This document shows positions 9,501-20,191 of a stretch of 64,000 nucleotides of DNA, one piece after another. The position numbers and the translations under genes were made by a program. Position 1 is the first letter of the stretch; every line of letters starts with the position of its first letter. Origin of the DNA: Closterium sp. Naga37s-1 (taxonomy: Eukaryota > Streptophyta > Zygnematophyceae > Desmidiales > Closteriaceae); the NCBI GenBank assembly GCA_947471745.1, contig CANJKZ010001028.1:714501-778500 (forward strand). Direction: 5' to 3'. Under the pieces are notes generated by a model. That model did no database searches, was not told the DNA's origin, and saw nothing but the letters and a program-made list of their open reading frames with translations.

Positions 9501-9643
9501 TGTCAGAATGTTATATTTGTCTAGCCTGCAGTGGGGTACTCAATAGTGAGTACAGCCCAATCTAGGGTTTGCTATATGTACTCAACTGCTTGCTAGTGCA
9601 ACTCCCCTTTCTCCTTTCTAACTTTCAACTGTTCATTTTAACA
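9501..9643 (+). repeat. 3' LTR of nested element
   Basis: 143 bp, preceded by the polypurine tract and followed by the AAGTG duplication. Confidence 0.92.
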
Positions 9644-10500
9644 AAGTGCAGATCATCAGGTACATGAAGCAACCCACAAGCTCTGGATACAGGCCACTCG
9701 GCTCTACGGACCCATCCGAAGGTGGAGCTAAGAGCGAGTGACCGGTAGGCAGAGGAGTGGACTGTGGTGAGGAGTATCGGAAGCTGAAGCGCTGAAAGAC
9801 CTGGTGCACCATGTGTGACTGAGTCAGGGTGATGGTGCGCAGTGCTTTGTCCCGGGTAATCTGCAAGCCAAGATAGCTGCGCAGCTCACCAAGGTCGGTG
9901 CAAGTGTGTCTCTTATGCAGCTTCGACTTCACAAGGGCCAGTGCCTCAGTGTCAGCAGTGGCAAAGACCAAGTCGTCGATGTACACGACGATGTAGAACG
10001 GCGGCAGCGAAGTGTCGGTGCGTGGAAACAACGACGGTTCAGCAGTAGAAGGAGCAAACCCAAGAGCTGCAAGTGTCGTCCTTAGTATGTTGTGCCACTC
10101 GTGAGGTTCCAGGCGGAGATCATAGACTGGTTGCCGGAGGCTCCACTGGGTACCTGCAGTAAACGACCCAGTCAAGCCAGGTGGGCGGCACAGCCAGATC
10201 TCCTCGTGCAGGCTGCCATGTAAGAAAGCTGTGCTGAAGTCAAGAGAGTGAAGCTCGTAGTCACGCTGAGCGGCGACGTGCAGCAGTACTCGAAGAGTAA
10301 TCATCTTCGGGGTAGGGGAGAAGGTCTGGAAGAAGTCAACTCCCTGTTGCTGACTGAAGCCTTCATGCAACGTAACGAGCCTTGAAGGCAGGCGGAGAAC
10401 CCGGCGGCCGCTTCACCCTGAAAATCCACATGCCATCGACTATGTTCGCCCGAGGAGGGGGAACTGCATCGACGTAAGAGCCTGTGGAGTTCCAGGATGC
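9644..10500 (-). pseudogene. Element B: reverse transcriptase
   Basis: Copia RT (RVT_2) is readable as FKARYVA, GFSQQQGVDFFQTFSPTPKM, LHSLDFSTAFLHGSLHEEIW, then the catalytic YIDDLVF and GELRSYLGLQITRD. Counted from 10370, the YIDD motif is at residues 130-133; most relatives have YVDD. A frameshift near 10365 separates the N-terminal VKRPPGSPPAFKARYVA part from the rest. The enzyme would copy element RNA into cDNA. Confidence 0.88.
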
Positions 10501-12290
10501 CATCTCTGCGTCCATGGCTGTCTGCCTTTTAGAGGAGTAGGGACCTTTAATCGCCTCTGCGTAAGTGCGTGGGGTCAAAATGTCTGGTGCATCAGGGTCT
10601 CCCTCATGTGCAATCAGCATGAACACGAGATGAGGTACAGCAGCTGCAAAACACACAAATTCCTCCTGCCTGTCCTCAAGGACGTCCGTGCCAAGAGCAT
10701 ACTCACCCCCGACGGACGGAGGAAAGTCAAACTCAGACTCAGCTACAAGACTAGCGGCGTAGTCAAGACGACAGGCGGCAGAAAAGTCAACAAGCTCAGC
10801 AACTAGTGCAGACGCATCAGCAGACTCAAACGAAGGGTCAGTGACAACAGTAGCTAGAAGACGTGGGACACTAGGACTGGCAGCACAAACTAAGTCAGAC
10901 TCAGGGTCCAGACCGTCAACAAGAGACGATACAGGAGGTGACGGCAGAGGGACACGCAGTGGAACAGAGGAACGACGAAGTGCAATATGGTGCGTGCTGG
11001 GGATAGGAGGAGGACACGGACGAGGAACACGACGACCGGTGCGAACTGCGTGAACATGCGAGACAGGACGAGACACAGGCTCACGATGCTCCGTAAGACC
11101 TCTAGTCTGCTTAGTATAAGGAGAAAGAGCAGGCAGTGAGAAGGCTGGCTGTAACGGCGGCTGTGACTGGTCAGGCGGTGGACACTGTAAGGGAGGAGTA
11201 AGGCCAATAGAAGACGGGAGACCAAGAACCTGCTGAAGCAGGGGAACGAAGTACGGTCGCGGCCGTCCAGTGTCACCAGAACCAGCACCAACAGCACCAG
11301 CACCCCCAGGGCCAGCGTCTCCAGCTCCGGGGTCTCCAGCTCTAGGGTCCCCAGCTCCAACGCCTGCAGCACCACCAGCTCCAGGGTCAGCGCCTCCAGC
11401 TCCGGGGTCTCCAGCTCCAGGGTCTCCAGCTCCAGGGTCCCCAGCTCCAACGCCTGCAGCACCACCAGCTCCTGCAGCTCCAGTACCTCTAGTACGAGCA
11501 CCTCCAGGACCAGCGGCTCCAGAACCTCCAGCAGCTCCTGCTCTAGTGCCTCCAGCTCCAACTCCTGCAGAATCTCCAGCGCCAGCAGCTCCGATACCTC
11601 GAGCAGCTCCAGTGCCAATGCCACCAGCTCCAACTCCTGCAACACCTCCAGCCCCAGTAGCTCCAGTACCTCCAGTACGAGCACCTTCGGGACCAGCGGC
11701 TCCAGTACCTCCAGCAACACCAGCTCCAGTGCCTCCAGCTCCAACTCCTGCAGTACCTCCAGCTCTGGCACCTCCACTCCAAAGGCGGGTGCGCCGAGAA
11801 AACTACTCACGCAACTGCGGTGGAGAGAGAGGCTCCCGCTGTGACAAGGCACCCGGAGGACCTCGAATAGACAAAGTAACCCCAAGCTCAGTACGCTCAG
11901 GCTCAGCACCCCCAGGCTCCGCACCCGCAAACTCAGCACCCCCAGGCTCCGCACCTGCAGGCTCAGTACCCCCAGGCCCTGCACCCCAAGGCTCAGCCCC
12001 CCCTGTCCCCGCACCCTCAGACTCAGCACCCCCAGACTCCCCACGCGCAGGCTTAGCACCCCCGGACACAGCACCCCTAGCAGTACCTGAGTCTACAGTG
12101 ACCTCAACAGGCACAGTACCAGGGAGTGGGTCCACCTGAGACACATCTGAGGGAGAAGGACCCTGATGGGGGAGGGAGTCTATCGGAGGGGGACCTGGAG
12201 CGAGGAAGAGAGGCCGGGGGGGGAGAGGGGCAGAGCGGTAGGGGAAGAGACGGTAAAAGGGAACCGGCTCGTCAAACGTGACGTCCTTAG
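10501..12290 (-). pseudogene. Element B: integrase-RT linker with pentapeptide repeats
   Basis: The linker encodes runs such as GGAEPGGAEFAGAEPGG at about 11870-12090 and a Gly/Ala-rich region at 11270-11800, then a better conserved acidic segment (VAELVDFSAACRLDYAASLV) before RT. A QQLREW-type motif is near 11800-11830. The low-complexity DNA gives long open frames on both strands. No enzymatic domain is present. Confidence 0.7.
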
Positions 12291-13157
12291 AGGAGAGGGC
12301 ATGGCGCGAGGTGGGGTGGTAAAATTGCCAGCCAGGCGCGTCAGGGGGAAAGCCAAGGAAGACGCAGGGAATAGCGCGGGCGGAGAGCTTGTCCGCAGAC
12401 GTTTCGCGAAAAAAGGCACGAGAACCCCAGACCCTGAACACCGACGCATTGCCAACCTTCCCCATCCAACAGAGTGTAGGCGAGGTCTCCGGCAAGGAGA
12501 CACGGGGCCAGAGGTTGAGCTGATGCGCAGCGTACTGGACCGCAAACGACCACAGAAAATGGGGAGCAGCCGCATGGATCATGGAGGTACGAGTGACCTC
12601 CATGAATAAGCCAATGCGGCGCTCAGCAATCCCATTTTGCTGAGGGGAGGCCAGAAGCGTGAAAGACTAGAGAATGCCCTCCCCACGACAAAAGTCCCGC
12701 AAGAGGTCGGAGGAGAACTCACCACCTCTATCACAATGCAGACGCAGGACAGGAAGGTCCGTACGGAACCGCTCGCGAAGCTGAAGATGGACTGCGCGGA
12801 TCCAAGGGATCAAGACATCAGGGACCTCACCCTTGCTGCGCAAGGGGAAGACCGTGGTGTAGCGCGTGTAGTTGTCAACAACCAGCAGAAAGTAGCGCTC
12901 ACGGTCCTGTCCACTGACGCAGGCTGGGCCCCATACGTCCTTGTGGAGAGTCTGCACGGGAGCAATCGTCGGGGGAAACCAGGAGGAGTGAAGAGTGGCG
13001 CGCTGCCGCCCCTCGACGCAAGGAAGACAGGGCGGGGCAGGCGAGGGCGGGAGGGGAGGATGAGACCTGGGAAGACCAGAAACTAGGAGGCGGGAGTGCA
13101 TGCCATGAAGGCGTGATAGGGAGGGGTGACCAAGGCGGTGATGCCACAGGAGGGTCT
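12291..13157 (-). pseudogene. Element B: integrase and remnant of GAG-pre-integrase
   Basis: Fragments in more than one frame encode CLPCVEGRQ, HKDVWGP (first Asp), HCDRGGEFSSDLLRDF (second Asp), then IGLFMEVTRTSMIHAAAPHF and the integrase C-terminus to VFLGFPPDAPGWQFYHPTSR. A break near 12610-12667 separates core and C-terminal part. The zinc domain is cut at HHRLGHPS near 13110-13157, where satellite starts. Confidence 0.82.
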
Positions 13158-14962
13158 GATGGGAAGTAATGCAGTAACCACAAACTTATAGTACCAACCA
13201 CACGGGTTAGTAATGCACAAACTTATAGTACCAACCTGATGGGAAAGTAACGCAGTCACTTTTAGTAGTAACCATATGGGTAAGTAACGCACTTACTCTT
13301 AGTACCATTTAGACGGATAAGTAACACACTTACTCTTAGTACCATCCATACGGGTAAGTAACGCACTTGCAATCAGTACCAACTATACGGGTAAGTAACG
13401 CACTTACTGTTAGTTCCAACCACACGGGTAAGTAACGCACTCATTCTGAGTACCAACCATACGGGTAAGTAATGCAGTAACTCTAAGTACCAACCATTTG
13501 GGTAAGTAACACACTTACACTTAGTACCAACCATATGGGTTAGTAACGCAAGTACTCATAGTACTAACCACACGAGAAAGTAACGCACTTACTCTTATTA
13601 CCAACCATGCGGGTAAATAACGTACCTACTCTTTGTACCAACCACACGGGCAAATAACGCACTCATTCGTATTACCAACCACACGGAGAATTAACCCAGT
13701 AACTCTTAGTTCCAACCAGATGGGTAAGTAACACACTTTTTCTTAGTACCAACCATACAGGTAAGTAACGCACTTACTGTTAGTACCAACCATAAGGGTA
13801 AATAACGCACTCATTCTTAGTACCAACGACAAGGGTAGGTAACGCACTTACTGTTACTTCCAACCACACGGGTAAATAACCCACTTACTCTTAGTACCAA
13901 CGACAAGGGTAAGTAACGCACTTACTCTTAGTACCAACCATACGTGTAAGTAACGCCCTTACTCTTACTCCCAACTATATGGGTAAGTAACGCAAGTACT
14001 CATAGTACCAACCATACGAGTAAGAAACGCACTTACTCTTATTACGAACCTTACCATTATGTAACGGACTTTCTCTTATTACCAACCATACGGGTAAATA
14101 ACGTACCTACTCTTAGTACCAACCACAGAGATAAAAAACGCACTCCTTCTTAGTACCAACCTGACAAGAAAGTAATACAGTTACTCTTTGTACTAACCAT
14201 ATAGGTAAGTAACGCACTTACTCTTAGTACCAACCAGCCGGGTAAGTAACGCACTTACTCTTAGTACCATCTATATGGGTAAGTAACGCACTTACTATTA
14301 CTTCCAACCACACGGGTAAGTAACGCACTCATTCTTAGTACCAACCATACGGGCAAGTAACGCAGTAACTCGTACTACCAACGATAAGGGTAAGTAACAC
14401 CCTTATTCTTAGTTCCAATCATACGTGTAAGTAACGCAAGTACTCATAGTACTAACTATACGAGTAAGTAACGCACTTACTCTTATTACCAACCATGCGG
14501 GTAAATAACGGACCTACTCTTTGTACCAACCCACGGGTAAATAACGCACTCATTTTTATTACCAAACACACGGGGATGTAACCGAATAGTTCCAAGCAAA
14601 CGGGTAAGTAACGCACTTTTTCTTAGTACCAACCACATGGGTAAGTAACGCACTTACTCTTAGTACCATCCATACGGGTAAGTAACGCACTTACTCTTAG
14701 TCCCAACTATATGGGTAAATAACGCAAGTGCTCGTAGTACCAACCATACGGGTAAGTAACGCACTTACTCTTATTACGAACCACACCATTATGTAACGCA
14801 CTTTCTTTTATTACCAACCATACGGGTAAATAACGTACCTACTCTTAGTACCAACCACACGTGTAAAAAACGCACTCTTTCTTAGTACCAAGCTGACAAG
14901 AAAGTAATACAGTTACTCTTTGTACTAAACATATGAGTAAGTAACGCACTTACTCTTAGTAC
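13158..14962 (+). repeat. 37-bp satellite array (about 49 monomers)
   Basis: Monomers of about 37 bp carry AGTACCAACC followed by GGGTAAGTAACGCACTTACT, with single-base variants and occasional length changes. It matches 27800-29008 plus 34855-35248 in the other duplicated block. No gene is seen. Confidence 0.93.
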
Positions 14963-15094
14963 TGTCAGAATTTTATCATGCTTACAGTTTTGTAGGCTAT
15001 AGTGGGGTAGCCCATAAGGGGTACAACCCAATTAGGGTTAGTCCTTGTACCCAACTCTTTCATAGTTCATTTATTCTGGTTCATTATTCTGACA
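14963..15094 (+). repeat. Element C 5' LTR
   Basis: 132 bp from TGTCAGAATT to ATTCTGACA, followed directly by the primer-binding site TGGTATCAGAGC at 15095-15106. Confidence 0.93.
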
Positions 15095-15106
15095 TGGTAT
15101 CAGAGC
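15095..15106 (+). other. Element C primer-binding site
   Basis: TGGTATCAGAGC, the canonical plant copia site for initiator tRNA-Met. With the LTR end it can fold as TCTGA-CATGGTA-TCAGA. Confidence 0.9.
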
Positions 15107-15834
15107 ACGTCCTTCGCTAGGACCGTTTTTCTTCCTTAGGCCCACCACAGTGCTGCCCCACTAGCAGCCCCTAGTGGCCCTCGTGCCGCCCCTACTGCCT
15201 CGCGCGCCGCCCTTGTGCGGCCCTCCTCTCGACCCTAGGCCTGCGCCTGTCTCCCCTAGCTCCGGCCCGTAGCCTGACACCCCTAGGCCCCGGCCCGTCG
15301 CCTGTCGCCCCTAGGCCCGCGCTCGTCGCCCGTCGCCCCTAGGCCTCGGCCCGTAGCCCGTCTTCCCGCGCCCATCGCCCCTTGGCCCCAGCCCCGGCCC
15401 GTTGCTCGTTGCCCGTCGCCCCTCGGCCCGTCGCCCCTAGGCCCCATCCTCGTCGACCATCGACCCTATCCCCGGCCCGTCGCCCTTCGCCCTTAGGCCC
15501 CGGCCCGACGCCCGTCGCCCCCCCCTAGGCGTGTCGCCCGTCGTCCCCCCCCCCCCCCTAGGCCCCGGCCCGTCGACCCCTAGGCCCGGCCCGTCCGTCG
15601 CCTCTAGGCCCCGGCCTGGCCACATCCCCTACAGCAAGCGCGCCGCTCGCTTGCGGCCCGCCAGCACCTCTTGCAGCCCGCGCGCTGCCCCTCTTGCCGC
15701 ACGTGCGCCACTCCTTGCAGCCCTCATGCCGCCTCTTGCAGCCTGCTAGCCGCCCCTTGTGACCTGCTCGCCGCCCCTTGCAGCCTGCGCACTGCTCTCT
15801 CGCAACTTTCTAGCTGCCCCTCTCCTCTGCTGCT
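15107..15834 (+). repeat. Element C leader: C-rich minisatellite
   Basis: Degenerate repeats of the type CCCGTCGCCCCTAGGCCCCG fill about 15200-15640, followed by a CTTGCAGCCC-rich part up to gag. There is no credible gene. The leader closely resembles that of element G. Confidence 0.85.
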
Positions 15835-16930
15835 ATGGCTTCTCTTCGCGTCCTCGCTTTCGATCCTGAGGGCCGCCCTATCCAGTTTGACACGTGGCTC
15901 GACGAACTGTAGCTGTACCTACTGAGCGACTCTCAGGACAATGTTTCGTTGTTTCACCACTCGTTTGACGCCTCACCCGCCCCTCCCACCACAGCTGACA
16001 GTGCGACCCGCTCACAGTGACTCACTCGCGAAGCTGCTGCCCGCTTAGCCATTCGCAACCACCTGCTGTTGGCCGAATGCGACACCAGAGGACAGCACAG
16101 GCACTGTACGACGCTGTCGTCGCTCGCTACTCCTCGCCTGCCACTGCTGCTCTAGGTCGCCTCCTACTGACCTACCTGTTCCCCGAGCAGTCTGCTTTTG
16201 CCACGGTAGAGGACCTAGTTTCCCACCTTCGCACTAGCGATGCTCGCTACTGCGCTGCCCTCCCAGCAGAGTTCCTTGCCAAGAACCCACCCCCGATGTA
16301 CATCACTCTTTACTTCATTGTCACCCGCCTCCCTGACTCTCTTCGCGCTGTCAGGGACCACTTTCTCACCCTTGACCACACAGCCCTCACTGTTGACCTT
16401 CTCGAGCAGAACCTCCTTGCAACTGAGACTAGTGTAGTCGTTGTAGGTGCTGCTCGTGGCACTCCGCGCACGCCCTTCTTTGAGGGGTGCTCCCCCTTCC
16501 CCCTTGCTCCCTCCTACGCCTCGGCTGCTGCTGCAGACTCCCTTGTGCTGAGGACGTTGGGGCCGCTCCTGCTAGTGCGAAGCGCCGTAGCAGCAAGGGC
16601 AAGGGTGGCAGGGGTGGTGGCGGTGGCAGCGGGGGTGGTGGTGGGGGCAGCAGTTGAGGTGGTGGAGGCAATGGAGGTGCTGGCAGCAGTGGGAGTGGTG
16701 GCGGGAGTAAGGGATTTGGTGGCGACGGTGGAGGCAGCGGTGGGAGTGGCGGTAGTAGCAGCGGTGGGAGTGGTGGCGGTCGGACTGGAGCTCCGCGTGG
16801 AGGTTTTGGAGGAGGCCAGAGGCAGCTGCAGCAGCGTCGGAGCGAGACCCCATCGCCCCAGCAGCTTCGTGAGTGGTTTTCTCAGCGTGGGGCGTCTGGG
16901 GGTAGTGTTAGCTGCCCGTATGTCATTCGC
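15835..16930 (+). pseudogene. Element C: gag
   Basis: The ATG at 15835 opens MASLRVLAFDPEGRPIQFDTW, the family's Gag start. A TAG at 15910-15912 and a TGA at 16018-16020 stop it; the latter is shared with element G. Further on ALYDAVVARYSSP, LTYLFPEQSAFATVEDLVSH and DLLEQNL are readable, then a frameshift, a Gly/Ser-rich tract and SPQQLREWF. Gag would form the particle and bind RNA, but this copy is dead. Confidence 0.85.
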
Positions 16931-17467
16931 ATGGGTGACCGTGCTGATCAGACATGCAGGAAGCTTCACACTGAGCACCGTTCCTTCTCCCGCATTGACG
17001 ATGCTTGGCGCGCAGAGTTTGGAGACGAGGCCAAGCGCCCCCGCTGGGCAGAGCTGCTTAGGACTGGAGTTGCTATCTTTGACCTAGACTATGATGCTAT
17101 CCTTGCTGCTATGTCTGCTTTGTCTGTTAGTGCTGAGGGTGACTGTTACCAGTGTGTGCCGCCTGACCCAGGTACAGAGGCTGCTGCTCAAGGTGCTAGT
17201 GAGTCTGTTCTCCCTGGTACTGCACCTGCTGAGGCCTTGCACACCTTCACACTTGACTCAGGTGCCTCACGCAGTTTCTTTCGCAACAGCACCACCCTCA
17301 CTCCTCTCTCTGTACTTGTATCGGTAAGGCTGGCTGACCCCTTTGGGGGCCTAGTCCTCGCCTGTTCCTCCACTGTGCTCCCGTGTCTGGCGGTTCCGTC
17401 CGTCTCACTGTCAGGCCTTCACCTCCTCTCGTTCTCTACGAACTTGGTGAGTACCGCTGCCCTCTAG
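16931..17467 (+). pseudogene. Element C: gag C-terminal Cys/His segment and protease
   Basis: The frame reads QTCRKLHTEH, IDDAWRAEFGDEAKRPRW, FDLDYDAI, EGDCYQCVPPDP and then the protease active site LDSGASRSFF. A stop (TAG at 17467) and frame change separate it from the next part. Confidence 0.83.
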
Positions 17468-17473
17468 GACGCG

Positions 17474-18305
17474 ATGGTCACTACCACCACTCCTGGCGGT
17501 CAGTGTGTGTTGATCTGCACGTGTACACGGACGGGTCGTCACCTGGCCACGTTCACTCGTCGGCCTAGGTCGAGTCTGTACACACTGGCTACCGAGCCTC
17601 CTCAGGTACCTGCGTCTGCCCAGGTGTCAGCGTCAGGTCAGGTAGCAATCCCTTGCTCGTGTCGCCTCCTATCACACCGGACCCTTCTGTGGCACCACCG
17701 CCTGGGTCACCCCTCCCTGCCACGCCTTCGTGGCATGCACTCCCGCCTCCTTGTCTCCGGTATTCCCAGGTCTCTGCCTCCCCTCCTACCCTCGCCTGCC
17801 CCGCCCTGCCTCCCTTGTGTCGAGGAGCGGCAGCGCGCAGCTCCTCACTCCTTGTTTCCCCCGACGACTGTTCCCTTGCAGACTCTCCACATGGACGTGT
17901 GGGGCCCAGCCCGCGTCAGTGGACAGGGCCGCGAGCGCTACTTTCTGCTCGTTTTTTATGACTACACGCGGTACATCATGGTCTTCCCCTTGCGCAGCAA
18001 GGGTCAGGTTGTTGAAGTCTTGATCCCTTGGATCCGCGCAGTCGGTCTCCAGCTTTGCGAGCAGTTCCGTACGGACCTTCCTAACCTGCGTCAGCACTCT
18101 GACAGAGGTGGTGAGTTCTCCTCTGACCTCTTGCGGGATTTTTTTCGTGAGGAGGGCATTCTCCAGTCGTTCACGCTTCCGGACTCCCCTCAGCAAAATG
18201 GGATTGCTGAGCGCCGCATTGGCTTAGTCATGGAGGTCGCTCGTACCTCCATGATCCATGCGGCTGCTCCCCATTTTCTGTGGCCGTTTGCGGTCCGGTA
18301 CGCTG
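17474..18305 (+). pseudogene. Element C: GAG-pre-integrase and integrase core
   Basis: HHRLGHPSLPRL and CLPCVEERQ form the HHCC zinc domain. MDVWGP, HSDRGGEF and QQNGIAERR supply the DDE triad. The frame continues to FLWPFAVRYA and then jumps straight into RT (DTEALTLVKSE), because the integrase C-terminus has been deleted. Confidence 0.88.
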
Positions 18306-19254
18306 ACACTGAGGCACTGACCCTTGTGAAGTCGGAGCAGCAGAAGAAACACACCTGCACTGACCTGGGTGAACTGCGCAGCTGTCTTGGCTTGCAGATC
18401 ACCTGGGACAGAGCACGGCGCACTTTCACACTGACTCAGTCACAGATGGTGCACCAGGTCCTTCAGCGCTTCGGTTTCTAGTTCACCTCGCCACAGCCCC
18501 CTCCTCTGTCTACCAGCCACTCGCTCTCAGCTCCACCTTCGGACGAGTCCGTAGAGCCGAGTGGTCCGTACCCAGAGCTTGTGGGTTGCTTCATGTACCT
18601 GATGACGTGCACACGACCTAACCTCGTGTACCCTCTCAGCCTTCTAGCTCGCTACATGGCTCCCGGTAGGCACTGAAAGGTGCACTGGGATGCTGCGAAG
18701 AGGGTACTGCGTTACTTGTGCAGTACGTCGGGCATGGGGCTCGTGCTTGGAGGACGGGGTCCAGTTGTCCTCGCTGGTCACGCAGACGCCTCTTAGGTTG
18801 ACGACTCAGCTACGCTGCGGTCGTCACAGGGTTACACCTTCAGCCTTGGTTCCGGCTATGTTTCCTGGCGGTCTTTTCGCTCGTTTTCAGTTCTCAGCTC
18901 TTGTTGTGAGGCTGAGATATACGCCGGGGCCATGGCTGCACAAGAGCTACGCTGGCTTACCTACCTGCTGACTTGGGAGAGCAGCCTCGTTCGCCTCCAG
19001 TTCTGTACGTAGACAACAAGGCCATGATTGCCTTGTGTCAGGAGCACAGACTGGAGCACAGAACGAAGCACATCGCTCTGCGATACTTCCTTGCTCGAGA
19101 GTTGCAGCAGCGTGGCCAGCTTCGTCTTGCGTACGTGGCCACTAGGGCCAACACTGCTGATATATTCACCAATGCACTTCCGCCTGGTGATCATCAGCGC
19201 TTCTCTACTGTGTTAGGCCTTGTGCCTACTTTGCCTCACTTGCTCACTACGTGA
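18306..19254 (+). pseudogene. Element C: second half of RT and RNase H
   Basis: After the deletion join come GELRSCLGLQIT, MVHQVLQRFGF, then a TAG, PYPELVGCFMYLMTCTRP, and RNase H with GHADAS, CEAEIYAGAM and YVDNKAMIAL. The end, YFLARELQQRGQLRLAYV to LPHLLTT, is open and stops with TGA at 19252-19254. Without YVDD the RT cannot work. Confidence 0.85.
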
Positions 19255-19480
19255 TTTTGCTTATACTATGATCTATATATATACTTGCATGCTTACACTT
19301 GCTTGGGAATGATCACTGTATTGCTTGTTCTTTTTCTATAACTCTGCGTGTGAATTGGCCTTGTGGCCATTTGCTTGTGCTCAGACTGTGTGGTGACTTT
19401 GTGATCCACCCTGAGCTTGCTTTGCTTTTCTTGACTGGTCTTGTGACCGCTTGTTCTCCCCCAATTTGCCTATGGGGGTG
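19255..19480 (+). other. Element C 3' untranslated region and polypurine tract
   Basis: No coding potential. It contains the family's conserved 3' segment (about 19370-19440) and ends in the polypurine tract TATGGGGGTG (19471-19480) next to the LTR. Confidence 0.8.
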
Positions 19481-19612
19481 TGTCAGAATGTTACAATGCT
19501 TACAGTTGTGTAGGCTATAGTGTGGTAGCCCATAAGGGGTACAACCCAATGAGGGTTAGTATTTGTACCCAACTCTTTCATAGTTCATTCATTCTCGTTC
19601 GTTATTCTGACA
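19481..19612 (+). repeat. Element C 3' LTR
   Basis: 132 bp, TGTCAGAATG to ATTCTGACA, similar to the 5' LTR with a few substitutions. Confidence 0.93.
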
Positions 19613-19722
19613 AGTATCAACCAGACGAGTAAGTAACGCACTTACTCTTAGTAACATCTATACGGATAAGAAATGCACTTTCAATTAGTACCAACCATAA
19701 GGGTAAGTAACGCAGTAAATCC
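19613..19722 (+). repeat. 37-bp satellite, short block
   Basis: About three degenerate monomers; the counterpart of 5690-5768. Confidence 0.85.
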
Positions 19723-20191
19723 TTACAGAATGTTCTAGTGCTTACATTTGTGTAGGCTATAGTGGGGTAGCCCATAAAGGGTACAGCCCAATTAGGGTTA
19801 ATACTTGTACCCAATTGTTTCGTGGTCCATTTATTCTCGTTCATTCTCTTGACATGGATTCATAGCTACTACGGTCTTAGAACCTTCTATCTCTCTTAAG
19901 GATCATGGGCCCGCCCTTGCTGCAGCGCGAAATGCGCTGTATTCTTTCTGTTTTCGTTGCCCGTCGCTTCTTGGCCACGCGGCCTGTTGCTCCTGGCCCC
20001 AAGGTCCGTCGCCCCTAGTCCCGGCCCGTAGCCCCTGGCCCCGCAGTCGCCCCTAGGCCCTCGAGCCGCCCCTCCTGCAGCCTGGTGCCTGCCCTATTCC
20101 CTGCGATGCTAGGCCTCTGCCCGCCCTACGTGCTGCGCCGCTATGGCTTCTCTTCGCGTTCTTGCGTTTGATCATGAGGGTCGCCCGATCA
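19723..20191 (+). mobile_element. Element D: 5' end of a copia element (LTR, leader, first gag codons)
   Basis: A 132-bp LTR (19723-19854) with a decayed start (TTACAGAATG) ends TTGACA, followed by a decayed primer-binding site (TGGATTCATAGC). A short C-rich leader leads to an ATG at 20143 that opens MASLRVLAFDHEGRPI. After about 16 codons the element is replaced by the TRIM at 20192. Confidence 0.85.

Larger units (their letters stand above)
8232..9643 (+). mobile_element. Nested non-autonomous LTR element (1,412 bp)
   Basis: Two 143-bp LTRs (8232-8374, 9501-9643) run TGTCAGAATG to TTTTAACA in plus orientation. The primer-binding site TGGAATCAGAGC is at 8375-8386 and the polypurine tract CTATGGGGGTG at 9490-9500. 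The perfect 5-bp duplication AAGTG (8227-8231, 9644-9648) and the uninterrupted AAGTG at 22031-22035 in element E prove insertion. The interior has a C-rich leader (about 8450-8870) and the family 3' segment near 9410-9500, but no gag, protease, integrase or RT. It would need proteins from a related copia element. A 226-codon frame starting at the ATG across the LTR/PBS border shows no domain. Confidence 0.92.
7227..13157 (-). mobile_element. Element B: copia element, 5' end lost, with nested insertion
   Basis: On the minus strand the element runs from a truncated GAG-pre-integrase domain (about 13157) through integrase, linker, RT and RNase H to a 3' LTR at 7227-7357. Gag, protease, leader and 5' LTR are missing; satellite begins abruptly near 13158. 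The 1.4-kb element at 8232-9643 interrupts the RT-RNase H junction. Element E (21028-27434) is its duplicate and keeps the missing 5' end. Confidence 0.88.
14963..19612 (+). mobile_element. Element C: copia element with both LTRs, internally deleted
   Basis: LTRs at 14963-15094 and 19481-19612 (132 bp each) share 9-bp inverted ends, TGTCAGAAT and ATTCTGACA. Flanks AGTAC and AGTAT form a 5-bp target duplication with one mismatch, inside a satellite monomer. A deletion at 18302-18305 joins integrase directly to the second half of RT, so the integrase C-terminus, linker and RT catalytic YVDD are gone. Several stops also interrupt gag. Element G at 35249 occupies the corresponding site in the second duplicated block. 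Confidence 0.92.

Noticed and set aside
13158..14962. CRISPR array
   Set aside because: The 37-bp units are contiguous and degenerate with no unique spacers; the context is eukaryotic retroelements.
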